A stretch of 64,000 nt of DNA from Streptomyces reniochalinae (GCF_003323735.1 NZ_QOIM01000024.1:186001-250000); one strand, 5' to 3'; numbered from the stretch's first letter, positions 52,877 through 64,000 are shown. The notes: generated by a model from the letters alone, not told the origin. Made by a program: numbers and translations.

Positions 52877-54367
52877 ATGCCTTCAGCTCGCACACGCACC
52901 GCTGGGATCCTGGGGGGTCGTCCGGACGGCGCCCTGCGGCGCAGCCTGACCCTCCGCGACCTGATCGTCTACGGGCTGCTGTTCATCGCGCCGATGGCGC
53001 CGGTGGGCATCTACGGGGCGCTGGACGCCCGCAGCCATGGAGTCGTGCCCCTGGTGTACGTGGTCGCCACGGTGGCCATGTCGTTCACCGCCTACTCGTA
53101 CGCACGGATGATCCACACGGCGCCGCAGGCAGGATCGGTGTACGCGTACGCGCGTGTCGGCCTGGGGGACGGCGCGGGCTTCGTCACCGGCTGGATGATG
53201 ATGCTCGACTACCTGCTCATCCCGGCCGTCGCCTACCTCTTCTCGGGCATCGCCATGGCGCAGCTGGTCCCTGAGGTGGACCAGTGGATCTGGACGGCGA
53301 TCGCCGTGGTGGTCACCACCGCGCTCAACCTCTCGGGCGTACGCCGCGCGGCGCTCGTGGGGTTCCTGGTGCTCGCCATGGAGATCCTGGTGCTGCTGGT
53401 GTTCGTGGCCGCCGCGCTGGTCGTACTGGTCCAGGACGGCCCGCAGCGCGGCTGGCTCTCCCCGCTCACCGGGGACCGGGCGTTCTCGCTGACGGCCCTG
53501 CTGGGCGCGGTCTCGGTGGCGGTGCTCTCCTTCCTGGGGTTCGACGCCATCGCCAACTTCGCCGAGGAGGCCGCCGGCGGCAAGGGCCGCACCGCGCCGA
53601 CCGTGGCCAGGGCGCTGGTGTGGTGCCTGCTGCTGACGGGGGTGCTCTTCGTCGCCCAGACGTACCTGGCCGCGCTGCTGTCCGAGGACTCCTCCCGGCA
53701 GCTGGCCGAGGACCCGGCGAAACAGGGCTCGGCCTTCTACGACGCGACCGAGGCGGCCGTCGGCGGCTGGCTGGAGACGACGGTGGCGGCGAGCAAGGCG
53801 CTGGGCGCGGCCTTCGCCGCGCTGGCCGGGCAGGCGGCCGCCTCCCGGCTGCTGTACGCCATGGCCAGGGACCGCAGGCTGCCGCACGTCCTGGGGAGCG
53901 TCAGCTCGCGCACCGGTGTGCCGGGGCGGGCGCTGCTGGTGAGCGCGGTGCTGACGATGTGCGCCGCCGTGTGGGCGGCACGCGCCCCCGACGGCCTGGA
54001 CCGGCTGGTCTCCATCGTCGACATCGGCGCCCTGTTCGCCTTCGGCATGCTGCACCTGTCGGTGATGGGCTACTACGGGCTCGGACGCCGGGCCGGGAGC
54101 GCTTCCGGGTCGGCCGCCGAGGATCCCCGATCGCGCGGCGTGTGGGACTGGGTGGTTCCCCTGGTGGGGCTCGCCGTCGTCATCGCCGTGATCGTCACCG
54201 CCAACCGCGAGGCCCACTGGGTGGGGCTGGGCTGGTTCGTCCTGGCCCTGATCGCACTGCTCGTCCTCCGCACCCGGGACCGCCGGGAGGGCCGGCACGG
54301 CCGGGAGAACCGGCACGGCCGCGAGAGCCGGAGCGGGGGCGGTCCCGGAAACGGGAGCGCGGGCTGA
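52877..54367 (+). CDS. APC-family amino-acid permease
   Basis: Membrane transporter of 496 residues with twelve hydrophobic segments. The start is ATG 52877 ([14 protein letters not shown]). The first helices read [22 protein letters not shown] and [32 protein letters not shown], the APC amine-binding regions. The conserved [17 protein letters not shown] segment sits in helix 6. The C-terminal 30 residues are Arg/Gly-rich and hydrophilic. It is a single gene. The substrate cannot be told from sequence; putrescine or neutral amino acids are common in this branch. Confidence 0.85.
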   Translation: MPSARTRTAGILGGRPDGALRRSLTLRDLIVYGLLFIAPMAPVGIYGALDARSHGVVPLVYVVATVAMSFTAYSYARMIHTAPQAGSVYAYARVGLGDGAGFVTGWMMMLDYLLIPAVAYLFSGIAMAQLVPEVDQWIWTAIAVVVTTALNLSGVRRAALVGFLVLAMEILVLLVFVAAALVVLVQDGPQRGWLSPLTGDRAFSLTALLGAVSVAVLSFLGFDAIANFAEEAAGGKGRTAPTVARALVWCLLLTGVLFVAQTYLAALLSEDSSRQLAEDPAKQGSAFYDATEAAVGGWLETTVAASKALGAAFAALAGQAAASRLLYAMARDRRLPHVLGSVSSRTGVPGRALLVSAVLTMCAAVWAARAPDGLDRLVSIVDIGALFAFGMLHLSVMGYYGLGRRAGSASGSAAEDPRSRGVWDWVVPLVGLAVVIAVIVTANREAHWVGLGWFVLALIALLVLRTRDRREGRHGRENRHGRESRSGGGPGNGSAG

Positions 54368-54464
54368 CAGGGCGCGCGGAAGGCGCGGGGCCGACCCGGG
54401 CACCGACGGGTCGGCCGGATACCGGCGTGGCGGGACTGTCGGTGGCAGGGCCTAGCCTTCTCGC

Positions 54465-55679
54465 ATGGCTCTCACCACGTCCGCCGAGTCCCCGGTCCCC
54501 GTCAGCGAGGTCTCCCGGCTGATCCGCGGCTGGATCGACCGGCTGGGGGCCGTGTGGGTGGAGGGCCAGATCATCCAGCTCTCGCCCAGACCGGGCGCCG
54601 GCATGGTCTTCCTGACGCTGCGCGACCCCTCCCGCGAGGTCTCGCTGAGCGTCACCTGCTTCCGCCAGGTCTACGAGCAGGTCAAGGACGTCATCAGCGA
54701 GGGCACCCGCGTCGTCGTCCACGCGAAGCCGGAGTGGTACGAGAAGGCGGGGCGGCTGTCGCTGCGCGCGGCAGAGATCCGTCCGGTCGGCGTCGGCGAG
54801 CTGCTGGCCCGCCTGGAGCGGCTGCGCAAGGCGCTGGCGGCCGAGGGCCTGTTCGCGGCCGAACGCAAGAAGGGGCTGCCGTTCCTGCCGCAGCGGATAG
54901 GGCTGATCACCGGCCGGGCCTCCGACGCCGAGCGGGACGTGCTGCACACGGCGCGGGAGCGCTGGCCGGCCGTCCGCTTCGAGGTGCGCAACACGGCGGT
55001 GCAGGGCGCCTACGCGGTGCCGCAGATCATCGAGGCGCTGCGCGAGCTGGACGCCCGGCAGGACGTGGACGTGATCATCGTGACGCGGGGCGGCGGCGGC
55101 ATGGAGGATCTGCTGCCGTTCTCCGACGAGCGGCTGGTCCGCGCGGTGGCGGCGGCGCGTACGCCGGTGGTCTCGGCGATCGGCCACGAGGCGGACGCGC
55201 CGCTTCTCGACCTGGTGGCCGACCTGCGCTCGCGGACGCCCACGCACGCGGCGAAGGACACCGTGCCGGATGTCGGGGAGGAGCACGAGCGGGTGCGGGC
55301 GCTGCGAGAGCGCGGCCTGCGGGTGATGAGCGGCAGGCTGGAGCGGGAGGAGCGTGGTCTGGCGGACGTGATGAGCCGCCCGGCGATGGCCGATCCGCAC
55401 GCGATGGTGGGGTCCCGCGAGGACGAGGTGGCGGCGCTGCTCGACCGCTCCCGCCGCTGTCTGGATCACCGGCTGGCCCGCGCGGAGGACGAGCTGGCGC
55501 ACACCCGTGCCCGTGTCGTGGCCCTCTCCCCGGCGGCGACGCTGAACCGCGGTTACGCGGTGCTCCAGCGTGCGGACGGGGCCGTCGTGCGGGACGCCGC
55601 CGAGGTGGCCGAGGGAGAGCCGCTGCGGGCCCGGGTCGCCGAGGGGGAGTTCGGCGTCGCTGTCACAGGGCCCGCATAG
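54465..55679 (+). CDS. xseA: Exodeoxyribonuclease VII large subunit
   Basis: Catalytic subunit of 404 residues of the nuclease that degrades single-stranded DNA in mismatch repair and damage tolerance. The N-terminal OB domain is at about 12-105 ([26 protein letters not shown]). The central domain has [50 protein letters not shown] and [25 protein letters not shown]. The coiled-coil tail ends [15 protein letters not shown], the usual family ending. ATG 54465. xseB follows after 9 bp. Confidence 0.95.
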   Translation: MALTTSAESPVPVSEVSRLIRGWIDRLGAVWVEGQIIQLSPRPGAGMVFLTLRDPSREVSLSVTCFRQVYEQVKDVISEGTRVVVHAKPEWYEKAGRLSLRAAEIRPVGVGELLARLERLRKALAAEGLFAAERKKGLPFLPQRIGLITGRASDAERDVLHTARERWPAVRFEVRNTAVQGAYAVPQIIEALRELDARQDVDVIIVTRGGGGMEDLLPFSDERLVRAVAAARTPVVSAIGHEADAPLLDLVADLRSRTPTHAAKDTVPDVGEEHERVRALRERGLRVMSGRLEREERGLADVMSRPAMADPHAMVGSREDEVAALLDRSRRCLDHRLARAEDELAHTRARVVALSPAATLNRGYAVLQRADGAVVRDAAEVAEGEPLRARVAEGEFGVAVTGPA

Positions 55680-55688
55680 GCTGGCGGT

Positions 55689-56021
55689 ATGACGACGGAA
55701 GCGGAAGGCGCCGCGGCTGCCGCGGCTGCCGGGGACGGAGCCTCCCGGGGCGACGGGGCGGCCTCCCAGGCCGAGCTGGCCACGGCGGACGCGCTCAGCT
55801 ACGAGCAGGCGCGGGCGGAACTGGTCGAGGTCGTGCAGCGCCTGGAGTCGGGCGGCTCGACGCTGGAGGAGTCGCTGGCGCTGTGGGAGCGCGGCGAGGA
55901 GCTCGCGGGCGTCTGCCGCGCCTGGCTGGACGGTGCGCGGGCCCGGCTGGACGCGGTGCTGGAGGAGGAAGAGGACGAGGCGGAGGAGGACGACGCGGAC
56001 GAGTCCGACGGGCCGGGCTGA
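55689..56021 (+). CDS. xseB: Exodeoxyribonuclease VII small subunit
   Basis: Subunit of 110 residues that binds the coiled-coil of XseA. The typical core is LSYEQARAELVEVVQRLESGGSTLEESLALWERGEELAGVC at about residues 37-77. It is longer than most XseB proteins because of an Ala/Gly N-terminal extension and a very acidic tail (EEEEDEAEEDDADESD). ATG 55689, ATG-first in the frame, 9 bp after xseA. Confidence 0.93.
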   Translation: MTTEAEGAAAAAAAGDGASRGDGAASQAELATADALSYEQARAELVEVVQRLESGGSTLEESLALWERGEELAGVCRAWLDGARARLDAVLEEEEDEAEEDDADESDGPG

Positions 56022-56048
56022 CCCGCGGGTGCCGTGACCAGCACTGAT

Positions 56049-56077
56049 TCAAGATTGAACAAGTGCTCGTTACACTC
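56049..56077 (+). promoter_or_regulatory. Predicted promoter with overlapping inverted repeat
   Basis: TTCAAG (56049-56054) and TACACT (56072-56077) are 17 bp apart, a good promoter about 47 bp before the nitroreductase-family gene. TTCAAGATTGAA (56049-56060) is an inverted repeat covering the -35 box, in the style of MarR operators. Confidence 0.55.
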
Positions 56078-56123
56078 ATCTGTGCACCCCCAACCCCGCA
56101 CGCAAAGGCAAGGCAACGCCCCC

Positions 56124-56717
56124 ATGGCTCTCGCGCTCGACCCCGCAGCCCAGGATCTCCTCTTCCGTGAGGCCCGCACGGCCAACACCTTCACGGACGA
56201 GCCGATCACCGAGGAGCAGACCCAGGCGATCTACGACCTGGTCAAGTACGGCCCCACCGCGTTCAACCAGTCGCCCCTGCGGGTGACGCTGCTGCGTTCG
56301 GCCGAGAGCCGCGAGCGCCTGCTGGCCCACATGGCCGAGGGCAACGTGCCCAAGACCCGCAAGGCGCCGCTGACCGCGGTCCTCTCCTACGACCTCGACT
56401 TCCACGAGCGGCTGCCGGAGCTGTTCCCGCACGCCCCGCACATCAAGGACGCGGTCTTCGCCGAGGAGACCTCGCGCGAGACCGCCGGCGCCCTCAACGC
56501 CACCCTCCAGGCCGGCTACTTCATCGTCGGCGTGCGCGCCGCGGGCCTCGCCGCGGGTCCGATGACCGGCTTCGACCCCGAGGGCGTCAACAAGGAGTTC
56601 TTCGGCGACGGGCGCCAGCGCGTGCTCATGGTCGTCAACATCGGCAGGCCGGGCCCCGACGCCTTCCGCCCGCGCTCGCCCCGCCTCACCTACGACGACG
56701 TGGTCACCGTCCTGTGA
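56124..56717 (+). CDS. Nitroreductase-family protein, malonic semialdehyde reductase RutE/HadB-like
   Basis: FMN-dependent oxidoreductase of 197 residues. It matches the HadB/RutE branch: LFREARTANTFTDEPITEEQTQAIYDLVKYGPTAFNQSPLR for FMN binding, then GALNATLQAGYFIVGVRAAGLAAGPMTGFDPEGVNKEFF, then RVLMVVNIG. In E. coli RutE reduces malonic semialdehyde in pyrimidine breakdown; no rut neighbours are present, so the substrate here is open. ATG 56124. It is preceded by a promoter with an operator-like repeat, and followed by tandem repeats and a terminator. Confidence 0.85.
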   Translation: MALALDPAAQDLLFREARTANTFTDEPITEEQTQAIYDLVKYGPTAFNQSPLRVTLLRSAESRERLLAHMAEGNVPKTRKAPLTAVLSYDLDFHERLPELFPHAPHIKDAVFAEETSRETAGALNATLQAGYFIVGVRAAGLAAGPMTGFDPEGVNKEFFGDGRQRVLMVVNIGRPGPDAFRPRSPRLTYDDVVTVL

Positions 56718-56795
56718 ACCGCTGAGCCACTGAACCGCTGAGCCACTGAACCGCTGAGCCACTGGGTCGCCGAGCCGCTGGGTCGCCGGCCCGCT
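56716..56795. repeat. Five tandem 16-bp repeats
   Basis: Three exact copies of GAACCGCTGAGCCACT (56716-56731, 56732-56747, 56748-56763) are followed by two variants beginning GGGTCGCC (56764-56779, 56780-56795). The first unit starts inside the stop codon of the nitroreductase-family gene. There are no unique spacers, so this is not a CRISPR array. Confidence 0.85.
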
Positions 56796-56814
56796 GAGCC
56801 GCCTCGAGAGACCG

Positions 56815-56843
56815 CCCCCGCGCGTACCCCCCTCGCGCGGGGG
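56815..56843. terminator. Bidirectional terminator
   Basis: A 10-bp perfect stem, CCCCCGCGCG (56815-56824) with CGCGCGGGGG (56834-56843), and a 9-base loop, between two convergent genes. Confidence 0.75.
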
Positions 56844-56916
56844 CTTCCGCATACCCGGGCGCGACACGGTCGGGCGGGAAGCGGTCTGGCTGGAGCCGGC
56901 TGCGGGGCCGAGCGGA

Positions 56917-57483
56917 TCAGCCCTTCACGGGCTTGGCCTCCAGGGACTTGGCCTCCAGCGCCCCGGCGAGCCGGCCCAACTGCTGGAAGTTCGCCGTACC
57001 GGTGACGACGGTCACCGACTTGCCGTCCTGCGCCGTGCGCACCAGAGCGTCGTACTTCGTGCCGGAGTAGCGCGTCCACTCCTCGCCCGCGAGCCGCTGC
57101 TTCTTCGCGGTCTTCTTCGCGCCCTGGGTCACCTCGTCGACGAACCGCCCGGGCTGCTCGCCGTCGCTCTGTTCGACGGCGGCGTACTCCTCGTTCGGCG
57201 TCATGAAGCCCAGATGCCAGGCGGCCCCCGTCGGGGCGTCGGCGGAGTAGCGCACGGAGGTCGCGCGCCACTCCTTCGGCAGCCCCTGCGGCGCGGCGAC
57301 GGGATAGGGCGCCGCACGCCGTGCGGACGCCAGCTCCACCCGGTAGCTGACCGTCTTGACCGGGTCCTTGGACTCGTCGTGGGGAACGAACAGGTAGATC
57401 ACCCACGCGGCGAGGATGATCACCGCCAGCGAGATCACCATGTCGCGGGCCGTCTGCGTCCCGCGCTTCTTGTCTGCTGCCAC
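56917..57483 (-). CDS. DUF4245 family membrane-anchored protein
   Basis: Protein of 188 residues with one N-terminal membrane segment (ARDMVISLAVIILAAWVIYLFV) at about 13-34 and an extracytoplasmic domain. The pattern YRVELASARRAAPYPVAAPQGLPKEWRATSVRYSADAPTGAAWHLGFMTPNEEYAAVEQSDG is that of DUF4245. GTG 57483 is chosen since these proteins begin just before the membrane segment; a longer reading from 57549 is possible. It is divergent from glpX, a common arrangement in actinobacteria. Function unknown. Confidence 0.82.
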   Translation of the reverse strand: MAADKKRGTQTARDMVISLAVIILAAWVIYLFVPHDESKDPVKTVSYRVELASARRAAPYPVAAPQGLPKEWRATSVRYSADAPTGAAWHLGFMTPNEEYAAVEQSDGEQPGRFVDEVTQGAKKTAKKQRLAGEEWTRYSGTKYDALVRTAQDGKSVTVVTGTANFQQLGRLAGALEAKSLEAKPVKG

Positions 57484-57671
57484 GCCCCCATCGTCCCTTA
57501 TGCCGGTCGGCGGCCCGCGACAGGGGCGGGCGCCACCCCGGACGCTCATCCGTGGGCACCCCTGCTCACTTAGATGACGACCGGTAAAATCCTGTTCACC
57601 CTCGCCGAATCGGCACAGCTCACGTCGGTGCGATGGCCGTCCAGAGTCGCCGTACAGAAAGGTGTGTTCCG

Positions 57672-58706
57672 ATGACCGAACACCACCACCTGCCCTCGCA
57701 GCTCGAAGTCAGCCCGGAGGCACCGGACCGCAACCTCGCGCTCGAGCTGGTACGGGTCACCGAGGCGGGGGCCATGGCCTCGGGCCGCTGGGTGGGCAAG
57801 GGGGACAAGAACGGCGCCGACGGTGCCGCCGTCAAGGCCATGCGCGCCCTCGTCTCGACGGTCTCCATGAACGGCGTCGTGGTGATCGGCGAAGGCGAGA
57901 AGGACGAGGCGCCGATGCTCTACAACGGGGAGCGCGTCGGCGACGGAACCGGCGCCGAGTGCGACGTGGCCGTCGACCCCGTCGACGGCACGACTCTCAC
58001 CGCCAAGGGCATGGGCAACGCCGTCTCGGTGCTGGCCGTGGCCGAGCGCGGCGCGATGTTCGACCCGAGCGCGGTCTTCTACATGGACAAGCTGGTGACC
58101 GGGCCCGAGGCCGCCGAGTTCGTCGACATCACCGCGCCGCCCGCCGTCAACATCCGGCGGATCGCCAAGGCCAAGGGCTGCGGCGTCGAGGACGTCACCG
58201 TCGTCGTGCTCGACCGCCCTCGCCACGAGAACCTGGTCCAGCAGATCCGCGAGGCCGGCGCACGGATCAAGTTCATCGCCGACGGCGACGTCGCCGGCGC
58301 CGTGATGACCGTACGCGAGGAGACCGGCGTCGACCTGCTGCTCGGCGTGGGCGGCACCCCCGAGGGCATCATCGCCGCCTGCGCGATCAAGTGCCTCGGC
58401 GGGACCATACAGGGCAAGCTGTGGCCCAAGGACGACGACGAGAGGCAGCGCGCCCTCGACGCCGGGCACGACCTCGACAAGGTGCTGCTGACCGAGGACC
58501 TGGTCCAGGGCGAGAACGTCTTCTTCGTCGCCACCGGCATCACCGACGGCGATCTGCTGCGCGGCGTCCACTACCGGGCAGAGCGCGCCTACACCCAGTC
58601 CCTGGTGATGCGGTCCAAGTCGGGCACCATCCGCCAGATCGAATCCGTGCACCGGCTCTCGAAGTTGCGCGCCTACAGCGCCATCGACTTCGACCGCGCC
58701 CGCTGA
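57672..58706 (+). CDS. glpX: Class II fructose-1,6-bisphosphatase GlpX
   Basis: Gluconeogenic phosphatase of 344 residues making fructose 6-phosphate. The metal and phosphate motifs are visible: [45 protein letters not shown] (DPxDGTT) and [21 protein letters not shown] 57672 is preceded by AAAGGTG at eight bases; an earlier in-frame start has no ribosome site. A UUCG hairpin follows its stop. Confidence 0.95.
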   Translation: MTEHHHLPSQLEVSPEAPDRNLALELVRVTEAGAMASGRWVGKGDKNGADGAAVKAMRALVSTVSMNGVVVIGEGEKDEAPMLYNGERVGDGTGAECDVAVDPVDGTTLTAKGMGNAVSVLAVAERGAMFDPSAVFYMDKLVTGPEAAEFVDITAPPAVNIRRIAKAKGCGVEDVTVVVLDRPRHENLVQQIREAGARIKFIADGDVAGAVMTVREETGVDLLLGVGGTPEGIIAACAIKCLGGTIQGKLWPKDDDERQRALDAGHDLDKVLLTEDLVQGENVFFVATGITDGDLLRGVHYRAERAYTQSLVMRSKSGTIRQIESVHRLSKLRAYSAIDFDRAR

Positions 58707-59304
58707 GCGCTGCGCTGCGCCGAGTTCGCTCGGTGGGTGACCCGCGCCTGCCAAGTGCTCAGCGTCGAGCGCCGAGCACTGAGTGCCGAGCGCGGGGCGC
58801 CCGCCGCCTAGCCCCGGGTAGTGGGCAGACGCGGCGGACTTCCGTCCGGTACGGGCCGACCCGGACCCGGGTGGCTCCTCCTCCAAGAGAGCGCGCCCGT
58901 GCCCGGCCGGCTCCCCCGGCGGGGCTCGGGCCGCGCCGACCGCGGCCGCCGGCGCTCGTCCGGCCGTACGGATCAGCGTCCCGGAGCAGACCGCCTTCGA
59001 GGCCGCCGGACCACGCCGCCGTGGCCGGTCACCGTCGCGGCGGAAAGAGAGCCGCTCCCACACCGCGAGGCAGATCGCCGCAGCACAGCCGGCCCCACGC
59101 CGTCACGTCCGTCCACCGCCACGGGACCGAGCGGACCTCCACGCGTCCGGCCACCCGCCACGGCGGAGCCAGAGGGCGACCCTCATCCGCGCGGCCGGCC
59201 CAACCCCCTCCCGCGACGGAGAGAGTCCGTCCGCCGGTCGGGCAGTTCCTCAGGCGGCCCCTCCCCGGCGGAGGTGCCGAGGGTGAGGCAGGGGCGGGGG
59301 AGGG
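58707..59304. terminator. Gap behind glpX with two hairpins; otherwise no gene seen
   Basis: CGCCGAG-TTCG-CTCGGTG at 58718-58735 is a stem with a stable UUCG loop, 11 bases after the glpX stop. AGTGCTC (58754-58760) pairs with GAGCACT (58774-58780) shortly after. The remaining 500 bp up to the WhiB-like gene are G/C-rich with no open frame that looks coding on either strand. Confidence 0.5.
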
Positions 59305-59676
59305 TTACGCGATGCGGGAGACCTCGGCGGGGGTCTCGGCCGCGGCGGCGGTCTTGGCGCGGCGGCGGCGCGAGAGGACGACGCGCCGCTCAGCCGCCGT
59401 CAGACCTCCCCATACGCCGTACGGCTCAGGCATCACGAGTGCGTGCTCGCGGCACTCGACCAGGACGGGACAGCGGGCGCAGACGCGCTTGGCGGCCTGT
59501 TCCCTGGAGAGCCTGGCGGCGGTGGGTTCCTTGGACGGAGCGAAGAAGAGCCCTGCCTCGTCCCGGCGGCAGACGGCGTCGCCGTGCCAGGGGCCCGCCT
59601 GGTCATCTCGCTCAGGCGTTCGCTGGACGGGGACGGTGGCGGCGGCCTGCAGGGACTGATGCGGCGTGTGCAGCAC
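59305..59676 (-). CDS. WhiB-like (Wbl) iron-sulfur transcription factor
   Basis: Protein of 123 residues. Four cluster cysteines are at 36, 66, 69 and 75 (AVCRRD ... VCARCPVLVECREH), and the beta-turn motif GVWGGLT at 87-93 is followed by a basic tail SRRRRAK. GTG 59676 has AGGAG seven bases upstream. Such proteins bind sigma-A and respond to redox state or nitric oxide. From its position between glpX and the DUF1707 gene, it may be the orthologue of S. coelicolor wblI; I am not certain of this. The N-terminal 30 residues are unstructured. Confidence 0.92.
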   Translation of the reverse strand: MLHTPHQSLQAAATVPVQRTPERDDQAGPWHGDAVCRRDEAGLFFAPSKEPTAARLSREQAAKRVCARCPVLVECREHALVMPEPYGVWGGLTAAERRVVLSRRRRAKTAAAAETPAEVSRIA

Positions 59677-59908
59677 GGTCTGCTCCTGACGCGACGACGG
59701 AGGTTCGGTCTCCTTCACCCGTCTTGCAGCGCACGGCAGCCCACAGGTCCCCCACCGGCTCATCGGAGCCGGTCCGCGGTCAGACCGTACGAAAGACGAT
59801 GCCCGAGCCCTACCCGCTGTACGCGCCAGTATGCATTGCGTGGCCTCCCACACGCGCCCTGGCGCACGCTCCCCGGCGCGCGCCGTCCACAGCGTGCGCC
59901 GGGGGCTG

Positions 59909-60688
59909 TCACGGTTCCTTGCTGAACCGGTCCCGCAGATTCTGGATGACCGAACCGCGCTTCGGCTTGGCCTCCACGCCCCCGAAAATCGCGGCTCCCT
60001 CGACCAGGATCGTGGGGGCTCCCGGATCAGACGAGTCGGTGACATGGACGTCGAAGCCGCCGAAGATGCCGGCGCCCTTCTGCTGGAGCGAGACGTTCTC
60101 CGGGACGCGGATCTCGATTCCACCGAAAATCGCACTGACGTTGATCTGCACGTGCGGATGCTCGAACAGCGCCTCGGTCAGATCGATCTCGATGCCGCCG
60201 AAGAGAGCGAACGCGTTGATCTTGTGGGGGACCCGCCAGCGCCCCTTGCGCCCGGAGCCGCTGAAGATCGCGACGAGGTTCTCCTTGGGCCCCCATCCGT
60301 GGGCGCCCGGCGCGCTGGTGTGCGAAGCGGCGAAGTTGGCGAACGCCGAGGCGTACGGGCGCTGCCCGTCCTGGTCGCCCTGCCCGGCTCCGTGTGCCGC
60401 GCCCGCGGCACCACCGCGGCCCGCAGGCAGGTCGCCGACCAGCGGCTCCAGTTCGCCCATCGTCTTGGCCGCGTAGACGGACTCGATCCGCTCGCCGTGC
60501 TCCTGCGCGTCCAGCCGGCCCTCGGCGAGGGCCTCGCGGAGGATGTCGGCGACGCGGTCGCGGTCCGCGTCCGAGGCGCGCACGTCGGCGTCCCGCACCG
60601 CGGGCGCGGGGACCCGTGCGGCGGGGGTCTGCGGACGTCCGTCAGCCGGCTGCTTTTCGAGCGAGGGACGCGAGGAGTCTTCAGTCAC
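59909..60688 (-). CDS. DUF1707 protein with LiaF-like C-terminal domain
   Basis: Protein of 259 residues. The DUF1707 domain is at about 30-85 (VRASDADRDRVADILREALAEGRLDAQEHGERIESVYAAKTMGELEPLVGDL). The C-terminal 120 residues are LiaF-like, with repeated FGGIEI and FGGFDV strands (INAFALFGGIEIDL, VSAIFGGIEIRV, GAGIFGGFDVHV, GAAIFGGVEA). A Gly/Gln linker joins them. No membrane segments. Starts at GTG 60688. LiaF-type domains act in cell-envelope stress sensing, but there is no sensor kinase nearby. It is divergent from the fumarase gene. Confidence 0.85.
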   Translation of the reverse strand: MTEDSSRPSLEKQPADGRPQTPAARVPAPAVRDADVRASDADRDRVADILREALAEGRLDAQEHGERIESVYAAKTMGELEPLVGDLPAGRGGAAGAAHGAGQGDQDGQRPYASAFANFAASHTSAPGAHGWGPKENLVAIFSGSGRKGRWRVPHKINAFALFGGIEIDLTEALFEHPHVQINVSAIFGGIEIRVPENVSLQQKGAGIFGGFDVHVTDSSDPGAPTILVEGAAIFGGVEAKPKRGSVIQNLRDRFSKEP

Positions 60689-60706
60689 ACGGGCAGCGTA
60701 CCCAAA

Positions 60707-60720
60707 CGCGATAGATCGCG
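60707..60720. promoter_or_regulatory. Palindrome between the divergent DUF1707 and fumarase genes
   Basis: CGCGATAGATCGCG is symmetric apart from its two central bases (CGCGAT / ATCGCG). It lies 19 bp upstream of the DUF1707 start and about 130 bp upstream of the fumarase start, where a regulator could act on both. Confidence 0.35.
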
Positions 60721-60849
60721 ACTACCCCCGGACGGCCTCCTTGCGTCCGCGTTCTACGCTGTGAGACGCGCTCCCATCGCCGAGAGCCGTGGCCTTCTTC
60801 CGCGACGATCACGCGGGAGGCCGTGAGTGTGAGAGGAAGAGTCCCCCGT

Positions 60850-62550
<1,701 letters not shown>

Positions 62551-62629
62551 CCCCAGGGGCGGCCCGCCATCCAGGGCCGCCCCTCACCCCTCCCCCGCCG
62601 TTCGGCGACCCGACGCGAGGCATCGTCTC

Positions 62630-62737
62630 GTGTACGGACAGCGAGCCGCTGGACCGCTGGTTCGTTCGCGCGGTGACGCCGAGCGCGCCGAAGAGCTGTT
62701 CGAGGCGGCCGAGGGCGAGGGGCCCGCGGGGGGCTGA
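62630..62737 (+). CDS. Very short possible ORF between the two fumarase genes
   Basis: GTG 62630 to TGA 62737 would encode 35 residues ([20 protein letters not shown] followed by [15 protein letters not shown]). The composition, with [12 protein letters not shown], looks coding, but there is no ribosome site and I recognise no family. It could be a relic. Confidence 0.25.
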   Translation: MYGQRAAGPLVRSRGDAERAEELFEAAEGEGPAGG

Positions 62738-62802
62738 GCCCGCATGGGCTGCCGGGAATGCGGGGACCCGTGCGGGACGCTGTGCGAGAGGGAGGTGCGG
62801 GA

Positions 62803-64000
62803 ATGACCGACAGCGCGGAGTACCGGATCGAGCACGACTCGATGGGTGAGGTGCGGGTTCCGGCGCACGCCAAGTGGCGGGCGCAGACGCAGCGGGCCGT
62901 GGAGAACTTTCCCGTCAGCGGGCAGCGGCTTGAGCGGGCGCACATCGAGGCGCTGGCCAGGATCAAGGCGGCGGCGGCCGTCGTGAACGCCCGGCTCGGG
63001 GTGCTGGACGAGGAGCGGGCCGAGGCGATCCGCGCGGCGGCGGAGGAGGTCGCGCGGGGCGACTGGGACGAGCACTTTCCGGTCGACGTCTTCCAGACCG
63101 GCTCGGGCACCTCCTCGAACATGAACATGAACGAGGTGGTGGCGACGCTGGCCACCGAGCGCCTGGGAGGGGCACGCGGCGCCTCCGGCGAGCCGGTGAC
63201 CGTCCACCCGAACGACCACGTCAACGCCAGCCAGTCCTCGAACGACGTGTTCCCCTCCTCGCTGCACATCGCCGCCACGGCGGCGGTCGCGGCTGACCTG
63301 GTTCCGGCGCTGGAGCACCTGGCCGGCTCGCTGGAGACGAAGGCGAGCGAGTTCGCCGAGGTCGTGAAGTCGGGGCGGACGCACCTGATGGACGCGACGC
63401 CCGTCACGCTGGGCCAGGAGTTCGGGGGTTACGCGGCGCAGATGCGGTACGGCGTGGAGCGGCTGCGCGCCTCCCTGCCCCGGCTGGCGGAACTGCCCCT
63501 GGGCGGTACGGCGGTGGGTACCGGCATCAACACCCCGCCCGGTTTCGCCGCCGCCGTCATCGAGGAGGTCGCCCGCACCACGGGGCTGCCGCTCACCGAG
63601 GCGCGGGACCACTTCGAGGCGCAGGGCGCGCGGGACGCGCTGGTGGAGACCTCGGGGCAGCTGCGTACCGTCGCGGTGGGGCTCACGAAGGTCTCCAACG
63701 ACCTGCGCTGGATGGCCTCCGGCCCCCGCACGGGGCTCGCGGAGATCGCGCTGCCCGACCTCCAGCCGGGTTCGTCGATCATGCCGGGGAAGGTCAATCC
63801 GGTGATCCCGGAGGCGGTGCTGATGGTCGCGGCGCAGGTCACCGGGAACGACGCGACGGTCGCCACGGCGGGGGCCGCGGGCAACTTCGAGCTGAACGTG
63901 ATGCTGCCCGTCATGGCGAAGAACCTGCTGGAGTCGGTGCGGCTGCTGACGAACGCCTCGCGGCTGCTGGCCGACCGCACGGTCGACGGGATCACGGCGA
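62803..64000 (+). CDS. fumC: Class II fumarate hydratase FumC (partial, C-terminus beyond window)
   Basis: Iron-independent fumarase; the first 399 codons are present and the gene runs off the right edge. ATG 62803 has GGAGG eight bases upstream. The family motifs are [35 protein letters not shown], the catalytic [18 protein letters not shown], and the signature [17 protein letters not shown]. It performs the same reaction as the class I enzyme 250 bp upstream, but without an oxygen-sensitive cluster. No stop codon appears before 64000. Confidence 0.95.
   Translation, partial: MTDSAEYRIEHDSMGEVRVPAHAKWRAQTQRAVENFPVSGQRLERAHIEALARIKAAAAVVNARLGVLDEERAEAIRAAAEEVARGDWDEHFPVDVFQTGSGTSSNMNMNEVVATLATERLGGARGASGEPVTVHPNDHVNASQSSNDVFPSSLHIAATAAVAADLVPALEHLAGSLETKASEFAEVVKSGRTHLMDATPVTLGQEFGGYAAQMRYGVERLRASLPRLAELPLGGTAVGTGINTPPGFAAAVIEEVARTTGLPLTEARDHFEAQGARDALVETSGQLRTVAVGLTKVSNDLRWMASGPRTGLAEIALPDLQPGSSIMPGKVNPVIPEAVLMVAAQVTGNDATVATAGAAGNFELNVMLPVMAKNLLESVRLLTNASRLLADRTVDGITA

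Noticed and set aside
56716..56795. A possible CRISPR array
   Set aside because: The repeats are contiguous with no unique spacers, and no cas genes are present.
59831..60826. A plus-strand frame of 331 codons over the DUF1707 gene
   Set aside because: It is antisense to a gene with clear DUF1707 and LiaF-like motifs and has no domain of its own.

Overview
The window is high-GC actinobacterial chromosome, most likely Streptomyces. It shows strong third-position GC, a WhiB-like protein, SpoIIE-type phosphatases fused to kinase-like ATPase domains, a class I lanthipeptide locus, and housekeeping genes (typA, ychF, ispH, xseA/xseB, glpX, fumarases) in an order I associate from memory with the Streptomyces core. 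I name no species.

Region 1 (1-17400) holds three peptide ABC importer operons, all on the minus strand. The leftmost, cut by the window edge, reads permease, lipoprotein, permease, ATPase. That order is typical of the bldK oligopeptide importer needed for aerial growth. The next two operons have the order lipoprotein, permease B, permease C, ATPase D, ATPase F. Their ATPase genes share near-identical DNA although their permeases have diverged. Strong hairpins sit directly behind two of the three lipoprotein genes, a layout that would let the binding protein be made in excess.

Region 2 (17400-27300) holds the GTPase typA, an orphan peptide-binding lipoprotein, and a divergent plus-strand sdhC-sdhA-sdhB operon. 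This is the actinobacterial type whose membrane subunit carries a Cys/His cluster.

Region 3 (27300-37300) holds two large phosphatase/anti-sigma-like sensor proteins, a GntR regulator, an ArsR-MFS pair, a VOC protein and a dienelactone hydrolase-like protein.

Region 4 (37300-45400) is a compact class I lanthipeptide locus on the minus strand: ABC exporter (lanT), a 50-residue precursor too short for ordinary ORF listing (lanA, with an F-S-L-D leader box and four core cysteines), cyclase (lanC) and full-length dehydratase (lanB). A good promoter, a 5' UTR hairpin and a set of spaced degenerate repeats surround lanA. No leader protease is visible. This is the best candidate for an undescribed system here.

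Region 5 (45400-49500) is accessory. It has small hypothetical genes, tandem repeats, a TetR-acyltransferase pair with two tandem operator-like palindromes, and decayed coding remnants.

Region 6 (49500-64000) is core: ychF, ispH, an amino-acid permease, xseA-xseB, a nitroreductase-family enzyme, glpX, a WhiB-like gene, a DUF1707/LiaF-like protein, and class I and class II fumarases. Together with sdhCAB, the fumarases place two consecutive TCA steps in one neighbourhood. No rRNA, tRNA, CRISPR array or insertion sequence was seen.
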